From positions 1 through 22,229 of IMG/VR virus record IMGVR_UViG_3300044302_000046: a stretch of 22,229 nt of DNA; one strand, given 5' to 3'. Positions 6,403-13,260 of this stretch are shown here, piece after piece; the stretch's first letter is position 1, and every line of letters begins with the position of its first letter. The position numbers and the translations under genes are program-made. A model generated the notes under the pieces. That model made no database searches, was not told where the DNA came from, and was given only the letters and a program-made list of their open reading frames with translations. The DNA is from a virus.

Positions 6403-6698
6403 TGGCAGTTAAGAAACGAAAAGGTACTATGAAAGGTCATAGCATCAGCGGTGGACAGAAAAGACCTACCAAAGCTGGTGCAGGTATGACCAAGAAGGGT
6501 GTGGCAAAGTACCGGAGAGACAACCCGGGTAGTAAGCTAAAGACAGCTGTTACCGGATCTGTGAAGAAGGGTAGTAAGGATGCAAACAGACGTAAGAGCT
6601 ACTGCGCCAGATCTGCAGGTCAAATGAAGAAGTTTCCCAAAGCTGCAAAGAATCCTAACTCAAGACTAAGACAAGCTAGAAAAAGGTGGAAATGTTAA
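6402..6698 (+). CDS. Basic small protein, DUF6321-like
   Basis: This 98-residue protein opens MAVKKRKGTMKGHS. ATG at 6402 is preferred over GTG at 6399 because it overlaps the previous TGA in the usual ATGA manner. The core AGAGMTKKGVAKYRRDNPGS, followed by KLKTAV, and the tail RRKSYCARSAGQMKKFPK with PNSRLRQARKRWKC form a signature common to many phage and viral proteins. I recall it as DUF6321, but the Pfam name should be checked. About one third of residues are Lys or Arg. Two cysteines (68, 98) are present. Biochemical function is unknown. It is one of four basic proteins in this region and may bind nucleic acid in the virion. Confidence 0.65.
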   Translation: MAVKKRKGTMKGHSISGGQKRPTKAGAGMTKKGVAKYRRDNPGSKLKTAVTGSVKKGSKDANRRKSYCARSAGQMKKFPKAAKNPNSRLRQARKRWKC

Positions 6699-6986
6699 AT
6701 GGCTACACCAATAGGTAAGAAAGCATTCTTTATCAGTGATAGATCAGGGTTTCGTTTTCCTCTTGATCAAAGAGTCAAAGAACCCGGAACAGAGTTTATT
6801 GTTGCAAAGAGTGAAAGCGATGGTATTTTTAATCTTGTAACAGACCCACAAAATAGGGTAAAATTTCCAGTAGACAAAGAATTTATCAGAGATGCAAGAC
6901 CACCTAGTAATGAAGATAGAAATAAAAGCTGGGAAACTGTTACAACTAAATGGGAAGATACTACCACTGAATGGAACTTTATATAA
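6699..6986 (+). CDS. Conserved small phage protein of unknown function
   Basis: This 95-residue protein begins directly after the previous stop codon. The N-terminal part GKKAFFISDRSGFRFPLDQR, followed by VKEPGTEF, resembles a family of small proteins found in marine-phage structural blocks, with a '.fa..DRsGfryp....v.E' pattern and a later 'RDARPP'. The C-terminal end is rich in Trp and Thr (WETVTTKWEDTTTEWNFI) and may be a beta hairpin or binding tail. It is not basic, unlike its neighbours on both sides. No enzyme motif is visible. A virion role is inferred from the neighbourhood. Confidence 0.55.
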   Translation: MATPIGKKAFFISDRSGFRFPLDQRVKEPGTEFIVAKSESDGIFNLVTDPQNRVKFPVDKEFIRDARPPSNEDRNKSWETVTTKWEDTTTEWNFI

Positions 6987-7001
6987 AAGGAGTTGAGAGC
7001 A

Positions 7002-7259
7002 ATGGCAAGAGCTTATTTCAATGCAAAGAAAGTTACTAAGAAACCTGCTGCTAAGAAGAAGAAGAAAGTTACCAGCCGTCAAGGGTATAAGGCTAGAGAA
7101 GACGAAAGTTTGGCAATGCGTAGGGGTAAAGGTTCTTCCAAAACGCAGAGCTATAAGTCTAGAAGAGATGAAGCTCAAGGAGCCAGAAAAAAGAAGAGCA
7201 GTAAGAAAGAAAAAAGAAGTCCAGTATACGGTTTGAAAAGGAAAAGCCGTAAGAAATAG
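7002..7259 (+). CDS. Lys/Arg-rich small protein with a repeated YKxRxDE motif
   Basis: The start is set at ATG 7002, 9 bases after AAAAGGAG (6985-6992). A TTG at 6993 would add three residues but lies on the ribosome binding site. The 85-residue protein is about 40% Lys or Arg. It contains two related copies of a short unit, YKAREDESLAMRRG and YKSRRDEAQGARKK, about 24 residues apart. I have seen the 'YK.RrDEs.g.r' unit in small marine-phage proteins with no known role. High charge and lack of a hydrophobic core suggest a disordered nucleic-acid-binding peptide. It closes the run of basic genes before the fibre genes. Confidence 0.55.
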   Translation: MARAYFNAKKVTKKPAAKKKKKVTSRQGYKAREDESLAMRRGKGSSKTQSYKSRRDEAQGARKKKSSKKEKRSPVYGLKRKSRKK

Positions 7260-7280
7260 AGACTAAAGGAATAATTTATT

Positions 7281-7979
7281 ATGGCTGATCTAACAAACCA
7301 ACTGATAGCTAATACTTATAAGGATCTGCTGCAAGTCAACGCAGAAAATCCTAACGATGGTCTTGATGGAACAGTCAGGACTATTCAAGACGGGGGAGGA
7401 ACTGCTGGCCCTATTGCCATGAGTACGGCACAGTTAAATGTCACGGGCCAGTTTGCTCTCCGAGGTACAGTTCTCACTGCTACGGCAGATCAGCTTAATA
7501 ACTTAGCCCTTGGTGGATTTACTACTTTTACTGCTAATGATGGGACAATCCTCCTGACAGAGGAAGGTACTTCTGTTAGTACTGCCACCACCAGTGTCAC
7601 CGCTAGAGTTAACCCTTCTCTTAGTCTTACAGACCTAACTGCCACTGCCATAGGTGGGGCCAGTGTATCTGCCACTAGTTTACTTGCTGGGGTCTTGACT
7701 TATCCTTCTTCTGCTGGTAACAATGGTCAAGTCTTACAGACCAATGGAACTAATACATTAAGTTTTGTAGATGCAGGAGCAGGAGGTGGTTTCTTTAAAG
7801 GTGACAACGGGGATACGGGTGATCCCACCACAGGACCGGGAGATATCTTCCGTATCAACGAGCAGGAGTTAAACACAGATACCGTTATCACCACCATAGA
7901 GAATGGTTCAGGAACAGGTCCTATAACGGTAGCTTCTGGAACTACTTTAACTGTCAACGGTAATCTTACACTGATATAA
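7281..7979 (+). CDS. Tail-fibre-like / virion structural protein
   Basis: This 232-residue protein starts at ATG 7281, 10 bases after AAAGGA. Its N-terminal segment MADLTNQLIANTYKDLLQVN, followed by GLDGTVRTIQDGGG, is a recurrent opening of marine podovirus fibre-like proteins. The body is rich in Ser, Thr, Ala, Gly and Val, with many beta-prone segments. It has the phrase YPSSAGNNGQVLQTNGTNTLSFV, which is often seen in trimeric fibre shafts. No enzyme motif is present. The C-terminal end (GTTLTVNGNLTLI) could be a beta-helix or shaft element. It probably forms part of a fibre that the next gene extends. The exact virion position is inferred. Confidence 0.6.
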   Translation: MADLTNQLIANTYKDLLQVNAENPNDGLDGTVRTIQDGGGTAGPIAMSTAQLNVTGQFALRGTVLTATADQLNNLALGGFTTFTANDGTILLTEEGTSVSTATTSVTARVNPSLSLTDLTATAIGGASVSATSLLAGVLTYPSSAGNNGQVLQTNGTNTLSFVDAGAGGGFFKGDNGDTGDPTTGPGDIFRINEQELNTDTVITTIENGSGTGPITVASGTTLTVNGNLTLI

Positions 7980-7991
7980 GAGGATTGAACA

Positions 7992-8729
7992 ATGAGTACA
8001 TTAAAAGCAGATACTGTCACAGCCGCCTCCGCTAATAGTGATCTTAATCTTAGCGGTAACGGCACAGGTAATGTAAACTTAGCAACGGGAACTGAGCTAA
8101 ACGGTACCGCTCTCACTTCTACATTTATAGCTTCTGGTGGTAGTGGTTCTGGTTCTGGTCTTACAGATCTTAACGCCTCTAACTTAGCCAGCGGCACCGT
8201 TCCAGACGCAAGATTCCCTGCTACCCTTCCAGCTGCCAGCGGTGCTAATCTTACTGCTTTAGACGCCTCTAACCTAGGCAGTGGAACTGTCCCAGATGCC
8301 CGGTTTCCTGCCACTCTCCCCGCCGCCAGTGGTGCTAACCTTACTTCTCTCGCTGCAGCAGCAATATCCGCTGGAACAGTGAGCGAAATAAATCTAAAGG
8401 ACTACGGTGAAATTACAAATGCTATTGGATCAATAGGAGGTGGTACTCAAGATATTGACATTAGCCTAGGTAACAATGTAACAGCTACCGTTGACACAGC
8501 TACCACTACTTTTACTTTTAGTAACCCCACTGCTAGTGATGAACTCTGTGGCTTTACACTCTTCCTCACCAACGGAGGTTCACAAACTGTAAACTGGCCA
8601 GCATCTGTTGACTTTCCCGGGGGTACTGCTCCTACTCTTACAGCCGCTGGATTAGATATTTTAGTTTTTGTAACTACAGATGGTGGAACTACTTACCATG
8701 GAATGGCAGCTAGTTTAGATAGTAAGTAG
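7992..8729 (+). CDS. Tail-fibre-like protein with 30-residue repeats
   Basis: This 245-residue protein begins MSTLKADTVTAASANSDLNL, a common beginning of marine phage fibre proteins. Residues 57-116 hold two nearly identical 30-residue units with the core NLASGTVPDARFPATLPAAS, and a degenerate third unit starts after them. The C-terminal 100 residues (DIDISLGNNVTATVDTATTT, then the pattern 'F.LfLtnGGSqTVnWPaSVdfPGGTAPTLT') form a beta-rich domain. A related domain is found at the C terminus of the protein at 17707. It has no signal peptide. It probably forms a fibre shaft plus tip; its receptor is unknown. The stop codon overlaps the ribosome binding site (AGGAG, 8728-8732) of the next gene. 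Confidence 0.65.
   Translation: MSTLKADTVTAASANSDLNLSGNGTGNVNLATGTELNGTALTSTFIASGGSGSGSGLTDLNASNLASGTVPDARFPATLPAASGANLTALDASNLGSGTVPDARFPATLPAASGANLTSLAAAAISAGTVSEINLKDYGEITNAIGSIGGGTQDIDISLGNNVTATVDTATTTFTFSNPTASDELCGFTLFLTNGGSQTVNWPASVDFPGGTAPTLTAAGLDILVFVTTDGGTTYHGMAASLDSK
8160..8339 (+). repeat. Two tandem 90-base repeats inside the fibre gene
   Basis: Copies at 8160-8249 and 8250-8339 encode almost the same 30 residues (LT.L.ASNL.SGTVPDARFP, then ATLPAASGAN) but differ at many third codon positions. A partial third copy continues to about 8381. Protein identity is higher than DNA identity, so selection has kept the peptide unit. Confidence 0.85.
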
Positions 8730-8739
8730 GAGAACCTAG

Positions 8740-9993
8740 ATGCCTAATGTAAAAAAAGCTTTAATGGCAGCAGCTGGTGCTGGTGGTGGTATTGACTACG
8801 GCAATAAAAAACTTTTTGTCTGGGGTGCAAATACTAATGGTGGTTTAGGACTAGGCAACACCACTGATCTCTCCTCTCCTGTTCAACTAGGAGCCACAGG
8901 AGATTGGCAACGAGCCTGTGTAAGTGGTAAAGGACATTCTTTATTTCTAAAACCTAACGGAACTATGTGGTCTTGTGGTGATGGTGTTAACGGTGCAACA
9001 GGACATGGTAATCAAACTGATCTTTCATCTCCTGTTCAGATAGGCGCTTTAGATACTTGGGCTTGGATTAATACCACACGGCAAGGAGATGGTGGTGGTG
9101 TTAGACCTAGATCAGCGGCTATAAAAACTGATGGAACTCTCTGGATGTGGGGGGCTGGCTCGTATGGTGCACTAGGACAAGGTGACACTGCTTCTCACTA
9201 TTCTCCAGTTCAAGTAGGTGCTTTGACCAATTGGAAAAAAGTTTCATTCGGAAGAGATTTTTGTATAGCTCTCAAAACTGATGGAACCATATGGTCATGG
9301 GGGCGTAACACAGCTGGCCAACTGGGAACGGGTACAGCCCCCGGCGTCAATGCTTCCTCTCCTGTTCAAATAGGCTCACTTACAACTTGGATTGATGTAG
9401 CTGGTGGTGGAAACGCATGGGCGGGAATTAGATCTGATGGTAAGACGTACTGCTGTGGTAATAATTACTATGGTAACTTAGGAAATAATGAACGAGGTGG
9501 GTCGGGAGGTGCTCCTAATCAGTCTAGTCCTGTCCTAGTTGTAGGAGGTCAAACTTTTACAAGTATAGCGTCTGCGTATGCTGTGGTTATCGGAGTACAA
9601 GCAGACGGTACTATGTTTTCTTGGGGGAGAAACTACAGAGGTGGGTGCGGTATAGGGTTAGGACCCGGAGTAGGTTTTGGTGCAAGTGTAAGTAGTCCTG
9701 TTCAGATTGGTTCTTTAACAAATTGGGCAGGATTTGGAGTAAAAAATGCAGATGGTGATTCTATCCTGGGATTTGGTGGTCTTGGCCAGACGGCAGTAGC
9801 TGCTAATGGAACAAGTTTTGCAAAAGTAAAAACTGATGGTACCCTCTGGTCATGGGGGAATGGCGGTGCAGGAGCAATAGGAGTAGGTAACACTACTAAT
9901 TATTCTTCTCCTGTTCAAGTAGGTTCATCTACTAAATGGTTATCTTCTTATACTGGTTACGCCTCTGCTTGGGCATTTGAACAGGCAGACTAG
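8740..9993 (+). CDS. RCC1-repeat seven-bladed propeller, probable tail adhesin (copy 1)
   Basis: This 417-residue protein opens with a short leader, MPNVKKALMAAAGAGGG, and then has seven repeats of the RCC1 type. The key points are WGANTNGGLG, CGDGVNGATG, WGAGSYGALG, WGRNTAGQLG, CGNNYYGNLG, WGRNYRGGCG and WGNGGAGAIG. Most are followed by 'SSPVQ.G....W' and preceded by 'KTDGTLW.W'. Seven repeats is the number for a closed RCC1-family propeller. No protein-exchange-factor role is expected here. In phages such propellers are likely binding heads on tail proteins. No signal peptide or membrane span is present. A paralogue with the same leader lies immediately downstream, which suggests gene duplication or receptor-binding variants. 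Receptor binding is inferred. Confidence 0.75.
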   Translation: MPNVKKALMAAAGAGGGIDYGNKKLFVWGANTNGGLGLGNTTDLSSPVQLGATGDWQRACVSGKGHSLFLKPNGTMWSCGDGVNGATGHGNQTDLSSPVQIGALDTWAWINTTRQGDGGGVRPRSAAIKTDGTLWMWGAGSYGALGQGDTASHYSPVQVGALTNWKKVSFGRDFCIALKTDGTIWSWGRNTAGQLGTGTAPGVNASSPVQIGSLTTWIDVAGGGNAWAGIRSDGKTYCCGNNYYGNLGNNERGGSGGAPNQSSPVLVVGGQTFTSIASAYAVVIGVQADGTMFSWGRNYRGGCGIGLGPGVGFGASVSSPVQIGSLTNWAGFGVKNADGDSILGFGGLGQTAVAANGTSFAKVKTDGTLWSWGNGGAGAIGVGNTTNYSSPVQVGSSTKWLSSYTGYASAWAFEQAD

Positions 9994-10003
9994 GAAATAA
10001 TAA

Positions 10004-11191
10004 ATGCCTAATGTAAAAAAAGTACTCATGGGAGCAGCTGGCGCTGGTGGTGGCAATGAAGTCTATGCTTGGGGAAGAGGAAATCAGGGCAACCTAGCGC
10101 AAGGAGGTACGGATGTAAATAATTCTTCCTCTCCTGTTTTAATAGCAGGTTTATCTCCATCAAACTTTGCCTTTAGTGGTTTCAATGGTTTTGCTATTCA
10201 AGATGGAAATTTATATAGCTGGGGTACTTATAATTTGGGAGTGCTCGGTGATGATGGAGCCACTGTCTACCCACCCGGTAAAAGATTTGCTCCTCCTTTT
10301 GCTACAGTTGCAGGAACTCAAGGCTTTGCAAAGCTAAGTGAAGGTAATGGTGGTTTCTGGTTTCATGCCGTAAAAACTGATGGTACTCTCTGGGCATGGG
10401 GTGATAACACCAAGGGACAGCTGGGTGACGGTACCAATGTTACTAAATCATCTCCGGTGCAAATTGGTGCTCTGACAGATTGGGGTTCAACTTGCAAAAT
10501 AAGAGGATCTCTAGACGCCACCACAGCCTTAAAAGCAGACGGTTCTCTCTGGGCATGGGGTAGAAATAGATTTGGTGCTCTAGGTGTTAATCAGCCGGGT
10601 TCCGGTGGAACATATGATATTTCTTCTCCAGTTCAAATAACCACCGGAGTAGCTGACTTTACAGTTTTAAGATACGGTGGTGCACTTGTTAAAACTAATG
10701 GAGAACTTTGGACTTGGGGAAGAGGTACCAAAGGACAATTAGGTAACGGTACATCTGGGTACTCTGGAATAGCAAAAAGTTCTCCGATTCAAGTGGGTGC
10801 TCTAACAGATTGGTCCAAGCTTGCTGCTACAAACTCCACTCTTCACTGCGTTAAAACTGATGGTACTCTCTGGGCATGGGGAGCGGGTACCTATGGACCT
10901 AATGCAGGAACCAATGTTTCTTCTCCTGTACAGATCGGTGCTCTGACAGATTGGGCAACTCCTGATTCTAACACTGATGCGTACCTAGGCTGGTGTGTTA
11001 AAACTGATGGAACTCTGTGGGGATGGGGTATACAAAAGTACGGACTATTTCAAAATGCTGGAATAGGTACTGGAGACCAGACAGTTAGCTCACCTGTTCA
11101 AGTAGGAACTCAAACACACTACGGTTCACCTAATAAATTTAAAGGTGCTGGTGGTGGAAGAACAGTGGCAAGGGTAATGTATATAGAATGA
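10004..11191 (+). CDS. RCC1-repeat seven-bladed propeller, probable tail adhesin (copy 2)
   Basis: This 395-residue paralogue of the preceding gene begins MPNVKKVLMGAAGAGGG. Seven RCC1 units are visible: WGRGNQGNLA, WGTYNLGVLG, WGDNTKGQLG, WGRNRFGALG, WGRGTKGQLG, WGAGTYGPNA and WGIQKYGLFQ. The spacer SSPVQIGALTDW recurs. Repeat 2 is irregular and has a longer loop (VYPPGKRFAPPFATVAG). The two paralogues differ most in loop length and in the segments between repeats, which is where a propeller would contact its ligand. Its stop codon overlaps the start of the sulfotransferase gene (ATGA), so expression of the adhesin and the modifying enzyme is coupled. Confidence 0.75.
   Translation: MPNVKKVLMGAAGAGGGNEVYAWGRGNQGNLAQGGTDVNNSSSPVLIAGLSPSNFAFSGFNGFAIQDGNLYSWGTYNLGVLGDDGATVYPPGKRFAPPFATVAGTQGFAKLSEGNGGFWFHAVKTDGTLWAWGDNTKGQLGDGTNVTKSSPVQIGALTDWGSTCKIRGSLDATTALKADGSLWAWGRNRFGALGVNQPGSGGTYDISSPVQITTGVADFTVLRYGGALVKTNGELWTWGRGTKGQLGNGTSGYSGIAKSSPIQVGALTDWSKLAATNSTLHCVKTDGTLWAWGAGTYGPNAGTNVSSPVQIGALTDWATPDSNTDAYLGWCVKTDGTLWGWGIQKYGLFQNAGIGTGDQTVSSPVQVGTQTHYGSPNKFKGAGGGRTVARVMYIE
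10373..10881 (+). repeat. Direct DNA repeat within the RCC1 gene
   Basis: A 29-base sequence at 10373-10401 recurs exactly at 10853-10881. It encodes KTDGTLWAWG, and imperfect copies occur near 9123, 9829 and 10998. It could allow recombination that changes the number or identity of propeller blades. Confidence 0.7.
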
Positions 11192-12888
11192 TTTACTTAG
11201 CATCACTTCCTAGATCAGGTTCAACTCTACTCACCTCTTTATTAAATCAAAGAGGAGATACTTACGCTACTCCCACTAGTAATCTCTCTGATACAATGGG
11301 AGCAGCTGTAAGAGAGTGGGAGCACAATCCAACTACTAAGGCCACCAACGGTACAGAAGAAGACTTGATCCGTATTCTCAAGGGTATCTCTGATAGTAGA
11401 TACAATACAGAGAAGATGGTATTTGACAAGAGCCGTAGCTGGGCAGATCCTCAAATTATAGAAACTATTTCTAAATTTCAAGAGGTAAAAATAGTAGCCA
11501 CGGTGCGTCCCACTGTTGAGTGTCTGGCATCTTTTGTTAACATATCAAAGCCAGAAGATATAAATGAATTTTTTAAAGGTCCATTGGTAAATCATTTCTT
11601 TAGTTCTTATCACATTTTAAAAGCAGGGTACGAGGCTTACCCAGATAAGTTTCTTCTTATTGAATACGATGAACTGGTAAATGATACACAAAATCAGATG
11701 GACCGTATATCTGAGTTTGTAGGGACTACTAAGTTTATCCATGACTTAAACAATGTACCAGCTAGTAAAGAACAAGATGAAGCATGGGGCATAGAAGATC
11801 TACACGCTGTACGTCCAGTAGTTTCAAACCGCAACCTAGATGTAGTTTCTATTCTAGGAGAAAATCTAGCCAAGCGTTTTGAAGGTGGTGAGTTCTGGAA
11901 TGATAAACCTGAACCAGTACGAGAACCTGACTTACTAGATCTGCAAGTTGAAGCAGGTCTACGAGGTGATTTTGAAAAAGGTTGGGAGATTGCACAGCAA
12001 GCAGATCCTGCTGATAACCGTGCATCCTTTAATCGTGGATGGTACGAACTACGCCTAGGCAATCTTCAGAAAGGGCATAAGCTCTTAGACCAAGGGCGGT
12101 TAGAGGATGTTTTTGGAAATAGAAAAACATCAGGTATGCCTACGTGGAAGGGAGAAAAAGGAACTGTTCTGTTAAACCTAGAAGGAGGTCTAGGTGATCA
12201 GGTGCATGGCTTTAGATTTGCCAAGGATATAGAACAGAGAGGGTGCAAAGTTGTTATCTCTTGTTCTGCTGAACTTGCTCCTATCTTTGCAGAGCAATTT
12301 ATCACGGTGCAACATGAAGCAGCAGGTGGAGTATACCACGATTACTACTGTCCTTCTATGTCAGCTGTCCTTCCCTTGGGGTATGAGTACAGTGATCTAA
12401 AAGGAGATGCTTATATATCTAGAACAGCTGAACTCATCAAAGGTAGAGTAGGAGTTCGTTGGCAGGGTAATCCTAGATTTGAGCACGAACAACATAGATT
12501 GTTTCCTGCTAATTTAATGTTTGATGCGGTGAAAGGTACCGACTGTGTTTCTCTTCAAAGAGATGAAGGTGTTGAACTAAAACCTAGTTGGATGGCTCAA
12601 GCAAATGTAGAAGACTGGAATGCAACTAGGCGTTCTATTAGTGAGTGTGAACTGGTGGTGACCAGTTGTACCTCTACTGCACACCTAGCAGGTGCCATGG
12701 GAGTTGAAACTTGGATCGTCACTCCTCTCTTAGCTTATTACTTATGGGCGTTGCCTATACCTACCTCACCATACTATAATAGCGTTACCCTCTACAGACA
12801 GGAAAAATACGGTGACTGGTCTGCACCGTTTGAACACATTAAGGAGAAACTACAATGTTATATGCACACGTTGAAGACGGCAGCGTAA
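11188..12888 (+). CDS. Sulfotransferase fused to a TPR / GT9-like glycosyltransferase
   Basis: This 566-residue protein appears to carry two enzymes. Residues 1 to about 235 form a sulfotransferase domain. LPRSGSTLLTSLLNQ (7-21) is the 5'-phosphosulfate loop that binds PAPS. KIVATVRPTVECLASF (101-116) is the 3'-phosphate region, where R107 and S115 have the eight-residue spacing of the classical Arg/Ser pair. Residues 250-305 are TPR-like (GDFEKGWEIAQ, NRGWYELRLGNLQKGHKLL). Residues 320-560 look like a GT-B glycosyltransferase of the GT9 type, with GGLGDQVHGFRFAKDI (333-348), GVRWQGNP (422-429) and CELVVTSCTSTAHLAGAMG (487-505). The gene overlaps the RCC1 gene before it by four bases. The acceptor is unknown; host surface glycans or the neighbouring adhesins are candidates. 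The sulfotransferase call is firm, the glycosyltransferase call less so. Confidence 0.75.
   Translation: MIYLASLPRSGSTLLTSLLNQRGDTYATPTSNLSDTMGAAVREWEHNPTTKATNGTEEDLIRILKGISDSRYNTEKMVFDKSRSWADPQIIETISKFQEVKIVATVRPTVECLASFVNISKPEDINEFFKGPLVNHFFSSYHILKAGYEAYPDKFLLIEYDELVNDTQNQMDRISEFVGTTKFIHDLNNVPASKEQDEAWGIEDLHAVRPVVSNRNLDVVSILGENLAKRFEGGEFWNDKPEPVREPDLLDLQVEAGLRGDFEKGWEIAQQADPADNRASFNRGWYELRLGNLQKGHKLLDQGRLEDVFGNRKTSGMPTWKGEKGTVLLNLEGGLGDQVHGFRFAKDIEQRGCKVVISCSAELAPIFAEQFITVQHEAAGGVYHDYYCPSMSAVLPLGYEYSDLKGDAYISRTAELIKGRVGVRWQGNPRFEHEQHRLFPANLMFDAVKGTDCVSLQRDEGVELKPSWMAQANVEDWNATRRSISECELVVTSCTSTAHLAGAMGVETWIVTPLLAYYLWALPIPTSPYYNSVTLYRQEKYGDWSAPFEHIKEKLQCYMHTLKTAA
12841..12846 (+). promoter_or_regulatory. 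Internal ribosome binding site for the overlapping gene
   Basis: AAGGAG lies inside the 3' end of the sulfotransferase/glycosyltransferase gene, 8 bases before the ATG at 12855. It supports a true 34-base overlap of the two genes. Confidence 0.7.
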
Positions 12889-13259
12889 CTTACATGGGAA
12901 CGCTCCCAAAGAATTGGCGTAATACTTCTAATTTAGATAAGGTAAGTGATAGTGTTTTTTTAAAGAGCCTAGGTTGGGTACCTTTGATAGAGAAGCCAGC
13001 TACTATAGGAGAAAATGAAGTCTCTGATGGGTGGGTTCAAACTATTACTAAAGAGTCTGTCACTACCACTGAAAGAAAACGTGACATGACTAAAGAAGAG
13101 AAAGAAGCTAGAACTAGAAACAATGCTCTAACAGAAATTGGAAGACTTGAAGCACTAGAAACTCCTACAAGAATAGCAGAAGCTGTCCTCACAGAAGAAG
13201 GAAAAGCTTGGCTACAGGTTAACAGAGATTTAATAGCAGTTGAAAGAGCAAAGTTGTAG
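12855..13259 (+). CDS. Tail-fibre-assembly-like protein
   Basis: This 134-residue protein starts within the previous gene, in another frame, and has a good internal ribosome binding site. The N-terminal half (MLYAHVEDGSVTYMGTLPKN, then LKSLGWVPLIEK) has the small beta fold of phage tail-assembly and DUF4376-like proteins: a 'W/Y-A...dg.v....lPk.w.n.sn......s...l..lGW.P' pattern. The C-terminal half is a charged helix (TKEEKEARTRNNALTEIGRL) ending in ALETPTRIAEAVLTEEGKAW. The opening pattern recurs in the 186-residue protein at 16538, also placed just after receptor-binding genes. It may be a chaperone for fibre folding or a small virion part. This is a family-level inference. Confidence 0.5.
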   Translation: MLYAHVEDGSVTYMGTLPKNWRNTSNLDKVSDSVFLKSLGWVPLIEKPATIGENEVSDGWVQTITKESVTTTERKRDMTKEEKEARTRNNALTEIGRLEALETPTRIAEAVLTEEGKAWLQVNRDLIAVERAKL

Positions 13260-13260
13260 A

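Noticed and set aside
7727-8314. Open frame on the - strand (195 codons) rich in Pro, Val and Leu
   Set aside because: It mirrors the Gly/Ala/Ser repeats of the two fibre genes on the + strand. Its repeats are the complement of the fibre repeats, and there is no sign of a start site.
8740-11191. Regularly spaced similar sequences as a possible CRISPR-like array
   Set aside because: The repeats are codon-phased, vary in spacing and encode RCC1 propeller units. They are not palindromic and do not have uniform spacers.
13240-13260. TTG 13240 as the start of the kinase-like protein
   Set aside because: The seven added residues are not part of the kinase fold, TTG is rarer, and ATG 13261 directly follows the previous stop codon with the Walker A motif at the normal distance from it.
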